DNA of 64,000 nucleotides from NCBI GenBank assembly GCA_025758065.1, contig CP107199.1:3383501-3447500 (forward strand), given 5' to 3'. A model generated the notes under the pieces. That model was not told the DNA's origin and made no database searches. It saw only the letters and a program-made list of their open reading frames with translations. The position numbers and the translations under genes were made by a program. Shown here piece by piece: positions 52,606 to 60,899 of the stretch. Source of the DNA: Lachnospiraceae bacterium (GTDB taxonomy: Bacteria > Bacillota > Clostridia > Lachnospirales > Lachnospiraceae). The first letter of the stretch is position 1; every line of letters starts with the position of its first letter.

Positions 52606-53121
52606 ATGGGTAAACAATCTACCAAGGAAAACAAAACAATTTACCAGCTTTGCCGGGAAGCCGCAGGGCTTACAAGAGCAGAAGCAAGTGATAAAATGGA
52701 GGCTGTCTCAGATTCTAAAATCGAAAAATTCGAATACGAAACGCAAGAACCTACTCCTTACGATATCATTCAAATGGCAGATGCTTATAAAAGACCAGAT
52801 CTCTGCAATTATTACTGCTCACATAAATGCGAAATAGGACACCGATACGTTCCAGAAGTAGAAGTTACAGATTTGTCAAATATCATCCTGGAAACCATTG
52901 CTGGTCTAAACGAGATCAACCCTCTTACCGGTCGTCTGATCCAAATCGCCCGCGATGGTAAGATCAATGATGATGAAATGAAAGATTTTGCTTTTATCAG
53001 TAAAAAATTAGATGAAATTTCCTTAGCCATAGACTCTTTGAATCTTTGGGTAGATAAAACAACCAGTGAACAAGGCCTCAATCTTGAACTTCTAAATGCC
53101 GAAAAAGAAAAGTTAAAATAA
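52606..53121 (+). CDS. XRE-family transcriptional regulator
   Basis: A 171-residue regulator with GGGGAGG eight bases before the start. The N-terminal HTH covers about residues 12-65 (YQLCREAAGLTRAEASDKME, VSDSKIEKFEYETQEPTPYD). A segment with NYYCSHKCEIGH follows, and a helical C-terminal half (FAFISKKLDEISLAIDSLNL) probably for dimerisation. Homologues in Lachnospiraceae are usually lone regulators of unknown targets. It converges on a small membrane protein gene. Confidence 0.82.
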   Translation: MGKQSTKENKTIYQLCREAAGLTRAEASDKMEAVSDSKIEKFEYETQEPTPYDIIQMADAYKRPDLCNYYCSHKCEIGHRYVPEVEVTDLSNIILETIAGLNEINPLTGRLIQIARDGKINDDEMKDFAFISKKLDEISLAIDSLNLWVDKTTSEQGLNLELLNAEKEKLK

Positions 53122-53132
53122 TCCATAACCCA

Positions 53133-53170
53133 CGAGCAGCAATGGACCATTTCTGATTCATTGCCGCTCG
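53133..53170. terminator. Hairpin between convergent genes
   Basis: CGAGCAGCAATG and CATTGCCGCTCG form an 11-pair stem with one mismatch around a 14-base loop, lying between the XRE stop and the stop of the small membrane protein. It is followed by CTTTAT on the plus strand. Confidence 0.6.
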
Positions 53171-53172
53171 CT

Positions 53173-53388
53173 TTATGTATGTGAAGTTAAAAGTCCGATA
53201 ATCCCACCAATGATCAACAGCGGAAAGGCTATATATATTAACCCGCATACTACCATCCCGATCAATATCATGGGAAAGAAAATAACTGTGCAAAGTAATT
53301 TCATGATTCCCCAGGATGCTTTTAAACCAAATATAAAAAATTTTCCAACAAACCAAATCATACAAATAGTAAATAATACTGATAACAT
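53173..53388 (-). CDS. Small two-helix membrane protein
   Basis: A 71-residue, strongly hydrophobic protein with an N-terminal helix (LSVLFTICMIWFVGKFFIFG) and a longer hydrophobic region (LLCTVIFFPMILIGMVVCGL, then FPLLIIGGIIGLL) giving two or three membrane segments. AAGGAGA precedes the ATG. No family is recognised. It might be a small stress or phage-type membrane protein. Confidence 0.65.
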   Translation of the reverse strand: MLSVLFTICMIWFVGKFFIFGLKASWGIMKLLCTVIFFPMILIGMVVCGLIYIAFPLLIIGGIIGLLTSHT

Positions 53389-53437
53389 CTTTCTTCTCCT
53401 TCTGACCTCATTCGATTATGAGTGATTTATTTTTTCG

Positions 53438-53554
53438 TTATTTTTCTGATATAAGATAAAATGTATTTTTCAATCCCAGCTTGTTACTGAATTCTGGATT
53501 TTTTTCAATCTTTTCTATTATCCCAATTAATCGTATTCTCTGTTCTGCATTCAT
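53438..53554 (-). CDS. 38-residue hypothetical protein
   Basis: A short gene, MNAEQRIRLIGIIEKIEKNP onward, with GAGGTG five bases before the ATG. The sequence is amphipathic and helical, with a Lys-rich end (GLKNTFYLISEK). It is in the same direction as the small membrane protein, 49 bases upstream of it. The function is unknown. Confidence 0.5.
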   Translation of the reverse strand: MNAEQRIRLIGIIEKIEKNPEFSNKLGLKNTFYLISEK

Positions 53555-53791
53555 CTGATCACCTCGCTAATATTCACCCTTCCTATTGATATTGTCAGTA
53601 TAGCAAAATGATTTTTTACAATACACATCTGTAATAAAGAATTAAATCTTTATAATTCTCATTTTTTGAGAAATAACACAAAATAAGGTATACTGCTCTT
53701 GTTTCCAGAAATCTGTATATCACCAGATATACTTTTTATTTGACAGGTACGTGAAAGAATGTATTCTTAGTCAGTCTTCCCATTAAAATCA

Positions 53792-53893
53792 CTATTCTAT
53801 AATTTTAATTTTTCCTGGTTTTCTTGGTTTACTTTTCGGCTGTTCACTGTCCATATATCCTAATATAACAAATCCCTGACATACGTCAGCCAT
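53792..53893 (-). CDS. 33-residue hypothetical protein
   Basis: A short gene with GGAGG seven bases before its ATG. The protein begins MADVCQGFVILGYMDSEQPK and ends in a basic, Pro-rich tail (SKPRKPGKIKIIE). No other feature is seen in 53555-53958. The strong ribosome site is the main support. Confidence 0.5.
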   Translation of the reverse strand: MADVCQGFVILGYMDSEQPKSKPRKPGKIKIIE

Positions 53894-53958
53894 AACAAAA
53901 CCTCCATGTGTAGTGAATTTCTATCTCCTATCAACGGAATAGAGTAAAAATCTATTTA

Positions 53959-54948
53959 CTACGAATATTGTTCCGTCAACCTTTCAATTTCCGTGTGCAT
54001 CTGCTCCACCACATCATCCGGCCCAACAATTTTGATCCCGTCCCCCAATGAAAACGCCCATCCTAGGAACTGCCTACTGACATGCACATCTACATTCACA
54101 GTAAAGTGATCATCATCTGCTGGAAACAAAATCAAATTTTTCCCAAAACGGTCAATGATAACTCCTGCCAGATTGTTTTTTACCAGTAGTTTTACAGTTT
54201 GTTCTTTTCCTCCGAACATTCCAAAGCTTTTCTTCGCATAGTCAGCCATATCCAGCTTATTAAAAAATTCTTTTCCTTCCCTGTTCTCACTAGACAATCG
54301 GATATGAAGCATCTTGTCTACCCGGTAATGTTTGATCTTCTCCGCCTCCGAATCATAACCTACCAGATAGTAGTTTTCATCATCCCACGAAAGTCCCCAT
54401 GGACTAATATGATACCAGGCTCCATTATGTCTGAGTTCCATTTCTTTTTTTACATTCCACTGATAATATTGGAACTCTATTTTCTTATTTTCTGAAATTG
54501 CATTATGAATAGTATCTACTGTGTAGTAGATGCTCTCATTCATTGTCTTTATTCTTCCGGACACATATACCTGTCGCTGCAATTTCTGTGCATCATATTC
54601 GCTGACCATTTTTTCCAACTTCTTAATCAGCGCATTGGTTTTCTTTTCTGTGATAAATTTGGAAGACTGGATCGCATCTACCAGAAGTTTCAGTTCTGGA
54701 AGTTCAAACATGCGGTTAACCACATGATAATGGTATCGGTTTCCAACAGGTTCTCCCTCCACTTCAATGCCAAGAACACTTAGATCACGAAGGTCCGCAT
54801 AGATACTTTTCCGGTCAGCTGTAATATCGTATTCCGCCAGACTCTCCATGATTTCCGACATTGTAATATAATGCTCTTCATCTGTTTTTTCCAGCATAAT
54901 CTGCGCCAGTCGGTACAGCTTGAATTTCTGATTCGTTCCTTTCGGCAT
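53959..54948 (-). CDS. WYL-domain transcriptional regulator (YafY type)
   Basis: A 329-residue regulator. The N-terminal winged HTH (about 1-65, YDITADRKSIYADLRDLSVL) is followed by the WYL domain (about 140-215, IEFQYYQWNVKKEM, HISPWGLSWDDENYYLVGYD) and the WCX C-terminal extension (FGGKEQTVKLLVKNNLAG to VEQMHTEIERL). WYL proteins often act as switches of defence or DNA-damage genes and may sense nucleotides. Two more C-terminal copies occur in the window (52325 and 63742). It lies at the downstream end of the run of genes from 55 to 62 kb. Confidence 0.92.
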   Translation of the reverse strand: MPKGTNQKFKLYRLAQIMLEKTDEEHYITMSEIMESLAEYDITADRKSIYADLRDLSVLGIEVEGEPVGNRYHYHVVNRMFELPELKLLVDAIQSSKFITEKKTNALIKKLEKMVSEYDAQKLQRQVYVSGRIKTMNESIYYTVDTIHNAISENKKIEFQYYQWNVKKEMELRHNGAWYHISPWGLSWDDENYYLVGYDSEAEKIKHYRVDKMLHIRLSSENREGKEFFNKLDMADYAKKSFGMFGGKEQTVKLLVKNNLAGVIIDRFGKNLILFPADDDHFTVNVDVHVSRQFLGWAFSLGDGIKIVGPDDVVEQMHTEIERLTEQYS

Positions 54949-55050
54949 AGTACACTTCTCCCTTCTGCCAACAATATTTTAAGTATATCACAGGTAGGAA
55001 GTATATTGTGCATCTTTTTGCATAATTTTTTTTACATTATATGTCTCCTT

Positions 55051-55542
55051 TTATGCAAAATTCAGATCCAGACCAGTAAAAAATTCACCTAATGTACTAC
55101 ATAGACGTTCCGATGGTTTATCCGGCATTTCATAACTTACCAGTTGATACTCTGGATTTAATTCCAATTTTTCGATCAGATATGCTGTATTTACTGCATC
55201 ATCCAAACCATCATGGAATTTACCTTCTGGTTCAATCTCGGCTCGTCCCAGTGCTTCTTCCAGACTTAATTGTCGTGACAATTCAAATCGTTTCGTAAAT
55301 ACATCTTGATAGTCGATCCAGTTTTCAGCTTTCATGAATGCATAGATTCTTTCATCCGTCATATTTTTTGCTTTGATTTCATGTAGCAGCTGATTTCTAT
55401 CCGATTCACTCCAGGCGTAGATTTTATAGTCACGTTCTCCCAGCCAGTCAATCATATGTATCAGTGCTTCATCCAGCTTAGGAGCCTTTTTAACCTGACT
55501 GTTCTTGATACCTGTCAGATTCTCAATAAAATAATCGATCAC
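55051..55542 (-). pseudogene. C-terminal fragment of a DEDDh 3'-5' exonuclease
   Basis: The frame (GTG start at 55542) encodes the second half of a DnaQ-like exonuclease: FIENLTGIKNSQVKKAPKLD, WSESDRNQLLHEIK, then the ExoIII motif in FHDGLDDAVNTAYLIEKLEL. The first motif, D-x-E near the N terminus of the complete enzyme, is absent: the frame closes 15 bases upstream of the GTG, and the 170 bases beyond show no exonuclease-like coding. The remaining protein would lack two catalytic acidic residues and is probably inactive. Confidence 0.75.
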
Positions 55543-55712
55543 TCCGTGTTCCGGATCTCAAATGATAAATGCAACACATATAACAAATTGATTGCAATTT
55601 TTCAACTTATCTTAATCGAAGAAAAAACTTTTACCGTTTTTATTGTCATTATATATAAATTGCTATTTACAAACCAGATTTAAATAAAACGTCTGATTAA
55701 TAAACACTATAA

Positions 55713-56315
55713 TCACACTACTTCAAAAATCAAAATCTTTTCTCTCTGGTTATTACCCTCAAACAGATCCATACAATTAATTTCATCTGAAAACAACAAA
55801 TGGTCTTCTGTCATCAGATAACTGATATATTCAGATGACGGATAATAGAAAAACAGAATTATTTCCCTTGGATTTTCGTAATAAGATTCATATATCCTCG
55901 CCAGCACTCCCTTAAGGATTTCTACAGAAAAAGGATTAAAAAAATAACAGCGGTCAATCTCTGTAGGAACTGTATAATTCTCGGCATTCGCTTTTATAAA
56001 AGAAGTTCGCCCCGCTGATACTGCATGTTCCTGATTTTCTTTCGCTCCTGCGTAAATTCTCTCATCAAATTCAATTCCTATGGATTGGCATCTAGTTTGA
56101 TAGGACAGGTAAAAGCATACTCTGCCTTTCCCTGTCCCATAATCCAATACTGTATTCTTCTTTCTGATTAAGCCGCTGCCGGCAAGTCTTTCCAATACAC
56201 AATATGGTGTTGGCTCATATGGATAATTATATTGATCTGAGTGAGAGTCATCCCGACCAGTTGTTTTTATTTTTAATATTTTATCCCACTGTGTTTCGAT
56301 CTGAGCCATCATCAC
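55713..56315 (-). CDS. Class I SAM-dependent methyltransferase
   Basis: A 200-residue methyltransferase. LDYGTGKGRVCFYLSYQTRC (about 57-76) is motif I, followed by the SAM-binding acidic IGIEFDERIY and CYFFNPFSVEIL in the motif IV area. A proline-rich start (YNYPYEPTPYCVLERL) suggests the fold found in several uncharacterised small-molecule or RNA methyltransferases. Its ATG overlaps the stop of the flavodoxin-like gene (ATGA). The substrate is unknown. Confidence 0.82.
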   Translation of the reverse strand: MMMAQIETQWDKILKIKTTGRDDSHSDQYNYPYEPTPYCVLERLAGSGLIRKKNTVLDYGTGKGRVCFYLSYQTRCQSIGIEFDERIYAGAKENQEHAVSAGRTSFIKANAENYTVPTEIDRCYFFNPFSVEILKGVLARIYESYYENPREIILFFYYPSSEYISYLMTEDHLLFSDEINCMDLFEGNNQREKILIFEVV

Positions 56316-56836
56316 ACATTTTTTCCTTCTGCTTCCAATTCAGCCAATGCTTCTTTGTCTTTTAAAAGATCATCTTTTGCAGATGCATAATAATCTTTAT
56401 GGAATAAAATATCCCAACCCAGATAATTAGAAATACAATTAAACTGTCCGCGGATCAGATCGTATTGCTGGCTTCCTACTGGAGATCCGCCTACAATGAT
56501 CACGCCTACTTTCTTGTTTTTCAAAAGTGTACCTTTGCAGTATGCTTTATCAATAACAAGCTTAAGCTGAGCAGTAATTCCCCACCAGTATACAGGAGAA
56601 ACAAACAGGATCATATCTGCTGCCACCATTTTATCAACGATCATGTTTGAATCATCCTTAGCAACACAGCCTTTATAGCATTGACAGGCTCCGCAGCCCA
56701 TACAAGGACTTACTTTTAATTGATAGGCATCTACAACTTCCACTTCATGTTTTTTTGAAGCACCACCTACAAATGCATTAATCGCTGCTACTGAATTTCC
56801 TTTTCTTGGGCTTCCGTTTAATACTAATATTTTCAT
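56312..56836 (-). CDS. Flavodoxin-fold NAD(P)H oxidoreductase with cysteine cluster
   Basis: A 174-residue iron-sulfur-flavoprotein-like reductase. The N terminus MKILVLNGSPRKGNSVAAIN is the FMN-binding loop. CMGCGACQCYKGC (about 47-59) has the compact CX2CX2C spacing seen in iron-sulfur flavoproteins. LFVSPVYWWGITAQLKLVID is the isoalloxazine-binding loop. The start is ATG at 56836; a GTG two codons upstream is possible. It probably transfers electrons to an unknown acceptor. Confidence 0.85.
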   Translation of the reverse strand: MKILVLNGSPRKGNSVAAINAFVGGASKKHEVEVVDAYQLKVSPCMGCGACQCYKGCVAKDDSNMIVDKMVAADMILFVSPVYWWGITAQLKLVIDKAYCKGTLLKNKKVGVIIVGGSPVGSQQYDLIRGQFNCISNYLGWDILFHKDYYASAKDDLLKDKEALAELEAEGKNV

Positions 56837-56904
56837 ATACACATGTTCCTTTTCTTTTGATTTTCATAGTTTTAAAATACCACAAGATTTCTATTATGGC
56901 AAAT

Positions 56905-57492
56905 TCATCCCCTTATTAATATCAGATTGAGCCATTTTTCATCCGAACGGTCACTTCTTGCATCGCCTGTTATCCACTGGCATTTTACCTTTAGCCCTTT
57001 TACATTTTCTATAAATCTGCAAAAAGTTTCTTCCGTAAAATCGGTAAAAAACCGCTCATTTCTCATTCCTTCATAATCACCATATTTAAAAGATGTATAG
57101 ATAATCCCGTCAGCTTTCAGTGCTGCCAACATCTTTCTCAAAACAGCCTGTATTTCTTGCTTATTTAGGTGAAGAATCGAGGCGCATGCCCATATCCCAT
57201 CATATTTTTCCTTCTCATTGAGTTCTTGAAAAAGCATGTTTCTCACTGTAATACCCGTATATTCAGATGCTAGTCTGCATAATTCTACGGAACCATCAAT
57301 CGCATCTACTAGATATCCCCTATCTAGGAAATACTTTGTATCACGACCTGAACCACATCCAAAATCAAGTATCTTTGCTCCTTGTGGAAGACACTTAAGA
57401 AACTTATTTTGAATTATAGAAAAATCTACATTTCGTGTAGAGTCTATAAAAGCCTTGCTATTCTCATTATAATAATTAAGAGTTCTATTCAT
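56905..57492 (-). CDS. Class I SAM-dependent methyltransferase
   Basis: A 195-residue methyltransferase. ILDFGCGSGRDTKYFLDRGY (about 40-59) is motif I; VDAIDGSVELCRLASEYTGI carries the acidic SAM-ribose ligand; YDGIWACASILHL is the motif IV region. It resembles tellurite-resistance TehB or metabolite methyltransferases more than DNA methyltransferases: no (D/N/S)PP(Y/F) motif is seen. It is 46 bases downstream of the helicase. Confidence 0.85.
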   Translation of the reverse strand: MNRTLNYYNENSKAFIDSTRNVDFSIIQNKFLKCLPQGAKILDFGCGSGRDTKYFLDRGYLVDAIDGSVELCRLASEYTGITVRNMLFQELNEKEKYDGIWACASILHLNKQEIQAVLRKMLAALKADGIIYTSFKYGDYEGMRNERFFTDFTEETFCRFIENVKGLKVKCQWITGDARSDRSDEKWLNLILIRG

Positions 57493-57538
57493 TATTCCTG
57501 CCTTTTAGTTATGTTTTTATTTGATAACGGTCATACAT

Positions 57539-60034
57539 CTAATTGGTATTATCTCTATATCTTCGCTGATAATAATCCATAATTCTGTATTCTATTGCAT
57601 CTTTCATATGGCACTTAAACACATCACTGTTCATAGAAATCTTGTCTATAGCAGCACACAAATCATCGCTAAGTGATAATACCGAGTATTCCTTTTGAAC
57701 AAAAAATCCTACTCCGGATTTCAACAAAAATTTCACCGGCATCTGTATTATTTTCTTCAAATGTTCTTTATCAGAAATGCAACGATATTTTTCATATGTT
57801 ATACCATCCTGCAAATCCTTCCAATTCGTTCCTGTTGAAAAAAAATCTTTCCAACTTACTAACAATTCTTCCTCCGTAACACTTTTTCGAATCTTTCCAT
57901 GATTATAAAATGCTATAAGCACCGGCATTTTATAAACCTTTGACATATTCGTAGTTTCAATATAGTTAATAAACTCTCTTCCTACTCCAGAATATAAGAC
58001 ATTTTCACCTGGTGATAATAAATTAAGATCATGCAAATACCCCAGATAATTTTTAAATGGATTCTCCTTTGAATGTTTAATCATAGATTCATAAATTTGA
58101 TCATCCGCATATGTAAAAAAATCCATTCTTGACGGAACCCTTCCAAGAAATTCCCTAACTCTTAAAAATTCATTATATATCTGGTCTTTAATCCTTATCC
58201 CCTTTTTATCCATTTCTGTAAAAAGATCAATGAGTTTCATATCAAAATCTATTATACAATCATCCGGAAAGTCTGAATGGTCCGATAGGGCATATTGCCC
58301 ATCGTGATTGTTATAATTTCCAGTAAGTAAAAATCGAATTTTTCCTGCTTTTTCATAATTCCCTATGAAATCAAGCACATTTAAATATTCTTTCCCCCAG
58401 TTCTTACGAAGTCCTCTTCCAAGCTGTTGCAAAAACACAACTGGTGAATCAGTGGGACGAAGAAACATAACCATATCAACAGATGTAATATCCACGCCTT
58501 CATTGAACATGTCAACAGAAAAAATTACCCGCACTTCTCCATTTTTTAATTTATTTATGGCATCTTCTCTATTCTTCGAATATTCTCCATTTGAATTGCT
58601 ATAAACCGCAGCCGATGGTATGCCTCTTTTACTAAATTCATGTGCCATCGCCTCTGCATGAGCTCTAGAACAGCAAAAACCTAATGCTTGTTTAGAGCCG
58701 TATTTACAATAATACTTGTAGATTAAATCATATCTAGTAACATTTCCAATATAAGTCTCATTAAGCTCTTTTTCATTATATCTTCCTTTCACTACATGAA
58801 GTTTTGAATAATCTGTAGAATCAAAAATCCCATAATAATGAAATGGAACAAGTATTCCTTTGTTTATAGCTTCTTTTAATGTAATTTCATATGGTACGTT
58901 ATAATCACATATTTCATATATATTTCTGCCGTCCATCCGTTCCGGAGTTGCCGTCAGTCCAAGCATGAACTTTGGTTTAAAATATTCCACTATATTTCTA
59001 TATTGCTCATTGACAGCATGATGAAATTCATCAATTATTAAATAATCAAAGTAATCCGGAGCAAAATATGATTTATCTAGATATTCCTTTTTGCCCAGAG
59101 TATAAACCGAGGCAAATACTACTGCCTTATCTGTTGATTTTTCGTTACTATTAAAAAATCCATAATCTTTTGAGTTCCGCACATTGCAAAAAGACACTGC
59201 TGCCTGCTTTAGAATTTCTTCACGATGCGCTACAAACAACACTCTTTTATAATCTTTTGAGTCAAATGCCGCTAAATATGTTTTCCCAACTCCTGTTGCC
59301 GCCAGAATAAGTGCCTTATTCGCCCCTTCTGCTCTGGTATTTTCCAAAGCGCATAACGCTTCTATCTGCGCACCTCTCGGCTCGAAAATATTTATAACTC
59401 TATTTGTATTTTCATCATCAAAACTATCATATCGTTCTATATCTTTTGCAACAGCTGGGCTGTGCCAATTCTTAGAGTATCGTTTTAATTCCTCATCATC
59501 TACGATAATCGAATGATTTTGAAATAACTCCTCAAATGTCTGATAAAATTTATCATAATTATTTTTATCGGTCTGACTGCTAAATCTATAATTCCATTCA
59601 ACCCCTGATGTTAAAGCACTCCTTGAAATGTTGGAAGATCCTATGTATATCTCACTATAAGATTTATAATGAAAAATATATGATTTAGGATGAAATGATC
59701 GTCCTTTTTCATTGTAAAACCGAAGATCTACTCTATCTTTTAATTTATTTTTAATAAGATAAAGTGCTGATGGCTGAGTAATTCCCAGATAGTTACCAGT
59801 CAGTATTCGAATTTTCGCCCCACGTTTTAACGCATTTTCAAGCTCTGCTATAAGCATTTTTACGCCTGACTCCATCAAAAACGAAACTATAATATCCACA
59901 CTGTCAGCCCTTTTCAAACTACTGATCAGTTGATAATATAAATACATCTTTTTGTCACTACCACCAGTCATAACATCTGTAGAATACGAATATTCCAGAT
60001 TTTCTAATTCATTTGCGAAATTAAGCCCAGCCAA
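57539..60034 (-). CDS. PLD-nuclease / SF2 helicase fusion (DUF3427 type)
   Basis: An 831-residue protein. Residues 30-170 form a phospholipase D-like nuclease domain with the HxK motif FHPKSYIFHYK (H115, K117) and GSSN at 132-135. Residues 220-560 are a superfamily 2 helicase: Walker A AATGVGKT (246-252), DEFHHA (335-340), LTATPER, VDMFNEGVD and the arginine-finger motif QQLGRGLRK (536-544). The remaining 270 residues fit DUF3427. The start is TTG at 60034, after GGGAGGGGAG. Such proteins resemble the helicase-nuclease parts of restriction systems; a role in defence or DNA repair is inferred. Confidence 0.88.
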   Translation of the reverse strand: MAGLNFANELENLEYSYSTDVMTGGSDKKMYLYYQLISSLKRADSVDIIVSFLMESGVKMLIAELENALKRGAKIRILTGNYLGITQPSALYLIKNKLKDRVDLRFYNEKGRSFHPKSYIFHYKSYSEIYIGSSNISRSALTSGVEWNYRFSSQTDKNNYDKFYQTFEELFQNHSIIVDDEELKRYSKNWHSPAVAKDIERYDSFDDENTNRVINIFEPRGAQIEALCALENTRAEGANKALILAATGVGKTYLAAFDSKDYKRVLFVAHREEILKQAAVSFCNVRNSKDYGFFNSNEKSTDKAVVFASVYTLGKKEYLDKSYFAPDYFDYLIIDEFHHAVNEQYRNIVEYFKPKFMLGLTATPERMDGRNIYEICDYNVPYEITLKEAINKGILVPFHYYGIFDSTDYSKLHVVKGRYNEKELNETYIGNVTRYDLIYKYYCKYGSKQALGFCCSRAHAEAMAHEFSKRGIPSAAVYSNSNGEYSKNREDAINKLKNGEVRVIFSVDMFNEGVDITSVDMVMFLRPTDSPVVFLQQLGRGLRKNWGKEYLNVLDFIGNYEKAGKIRFLLTGNYNNHDGQYALSDHSDFPDDCIIDFDMKLIDLFTEMDKKGIRIKDQIYNEFLRVREFLGRVPSRMDFFTYADDQIYESMIKHSKENPFKNYLGYLHDLNLLSPGENVLYSGVGREFINYIETTNMSKVYKMPVLIAFYNHGKIRKSVTEEELLVSWKDFFSTGTNWKDLQDGITYEKYRCISDKEHLKKIIQMPVKFLLKSGVGFFVQKEYSVLSLSDDLCAAIDKISMNSDVFKCHMKDAIEYRIMDYYQRRYRDNTN

Positions 60035-60055
60035 TTTGCTCCCCTCCCATTTAGC

Positions 60056-60400
60056 CTATTGCCATTTTTTCCACACCTCAGGCTGATATCCCAAAGTTGA
60101 CTGTTTTCCATTTCTGACAACCGGCGTCTTAATCACAAAAGGATTTTCCAAAATTTTCTTCAACTTGTCTTCATCTGCAATATATCTGATCAGTGCAAGT
60201 GTATCCTGATCCTTTCCATCCCAGTTGATCATATTTTCTATTCCACCATTCACTTGCGCAACTGACATGAATTCGCCTTTACTCATGCCTTTTTCTTTCA
60301 TATCTACAAACTGATACTTAATTCCACGTTCTTTGAAAAAGCGCTCGGCTTTCTTTGTCTCATTGCACTTCTTCGTGCCAAATATTTGTATGTTCATCAT
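60056..60400 (-). CDS. ArsC/Spx-family protein
   Basis: A 114-residue thioredoxin-fold protein. IFGTKKCNETKKAERFFKER holds the single redox-type cysteine; there is no CxxC. VKFP-equivalents are written INWDGKDQDT, and NPFVIKTPVVRNGKQSTLGY is the C-terminal motif of the ArsC/YffB/Spx group. Arsenate reduction is unproven and no ars genes are nearby. It starts at the second ATG cluster after AGGAG and lies 21 bases upstream of the helicase gene. Confidence 0.85.
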   Translation of the reverse strand: MMNIQIFGTKKCNETKKAERFFKERGIKYQFVDMKEKGMSKGEFMSVAQVNGGIENMINWDGKDQDTLALIRYIADEDKLKKILENPFVIKTPVVRNGKQSTLGYQPEVWKKWQ

Positions 60401-60412
60401 ATAATACATCTC

Positions 60413-60778
60413 CTAATTCACTGGCGTTCCAACCTCAATAAGATTCCCATCTAGATCGTAAAATCTGACCACCTTCTGTCCCCAGCTATGTATCAGTAAT
60501 TTGTTAACAAATTCAATCTCAAAATCTGATTTTTCCAGCCGTCTCACAAAAGCTTCTACATCAGGCTCTTCGAAATATAATTCTGACATATTATTCTTGG
60601 GAATCAGCTCTTTTTCCAAAAATTTCTTCCATATCTTTGCATCCTGCAGCACCAGTCCCTTTGACAGAATTACATTTCCATCTTGATTTAAGATTACTTG
60701 CAGACCAAATATTTCTTTATAAAACCTGATTGCTTTGTCCATATCATTAACAGCAATCAAAACATTTTTAAGTCTCAT
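60413..60778 (-). CDS. VOC-superfamily (glyoxalase-like) protein
   Basis: A 121-residue protein of the vicinal oxygen chelate fold, from MRLKNVLIAVNDMDKAI (AGGTG upstream). The two beta-alpha-beta-beta halves are visible (FYKEIFGLQVILNQDGNVIL; WGQKVVRFYDLDGNLIEVG, where the C-terminal metal Glu is E in LIEVG). The substrate is unknown; relatives act in glyoxal detoxification or antibiotic resistance. It is the first gene of the operon that includes the helicase. Confidence 0.86.
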   Translation of the reverse strand: MRLKNVLIAVNDMDKAIRFYKEIFGLQVILNQDGNVILSKGLVLQDAKIWKKFLEKELIPKNNMSELYFEEPDVEAFVRRLEKSDFEIEFVNKLLIHSWGQKVVRFYDLDGNLIEVGTPVN

Positions 60779-60899
60779 AGTTTCACCTGCCACTTTTCTT
60801 AGGTTAATTGAATATTCTTAATGATTTGCTTTTATTTGCCTTTCCAAATAAACCACTGATGCACAAAATGAATTCATCCTTCAAAGGAACATCCGGTAT

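Noticed and set aside
55713..57492. The two methyltransferases as DNA modification enzymes of a restriction system with the helicase
   Set aside because: Neither shows a DNA-methyltransferase catalytic motif such as (D/N/S)PP(Y/F); both are small and resemble metabolite or RNA methyltransferases.
60056..60400. Arsenic resistance gene
   Set aside because: Only the ArsC-like fold is present; there is no arsB, arsR or acr3 nearby and no arsenate-specific motif could be confirmed.
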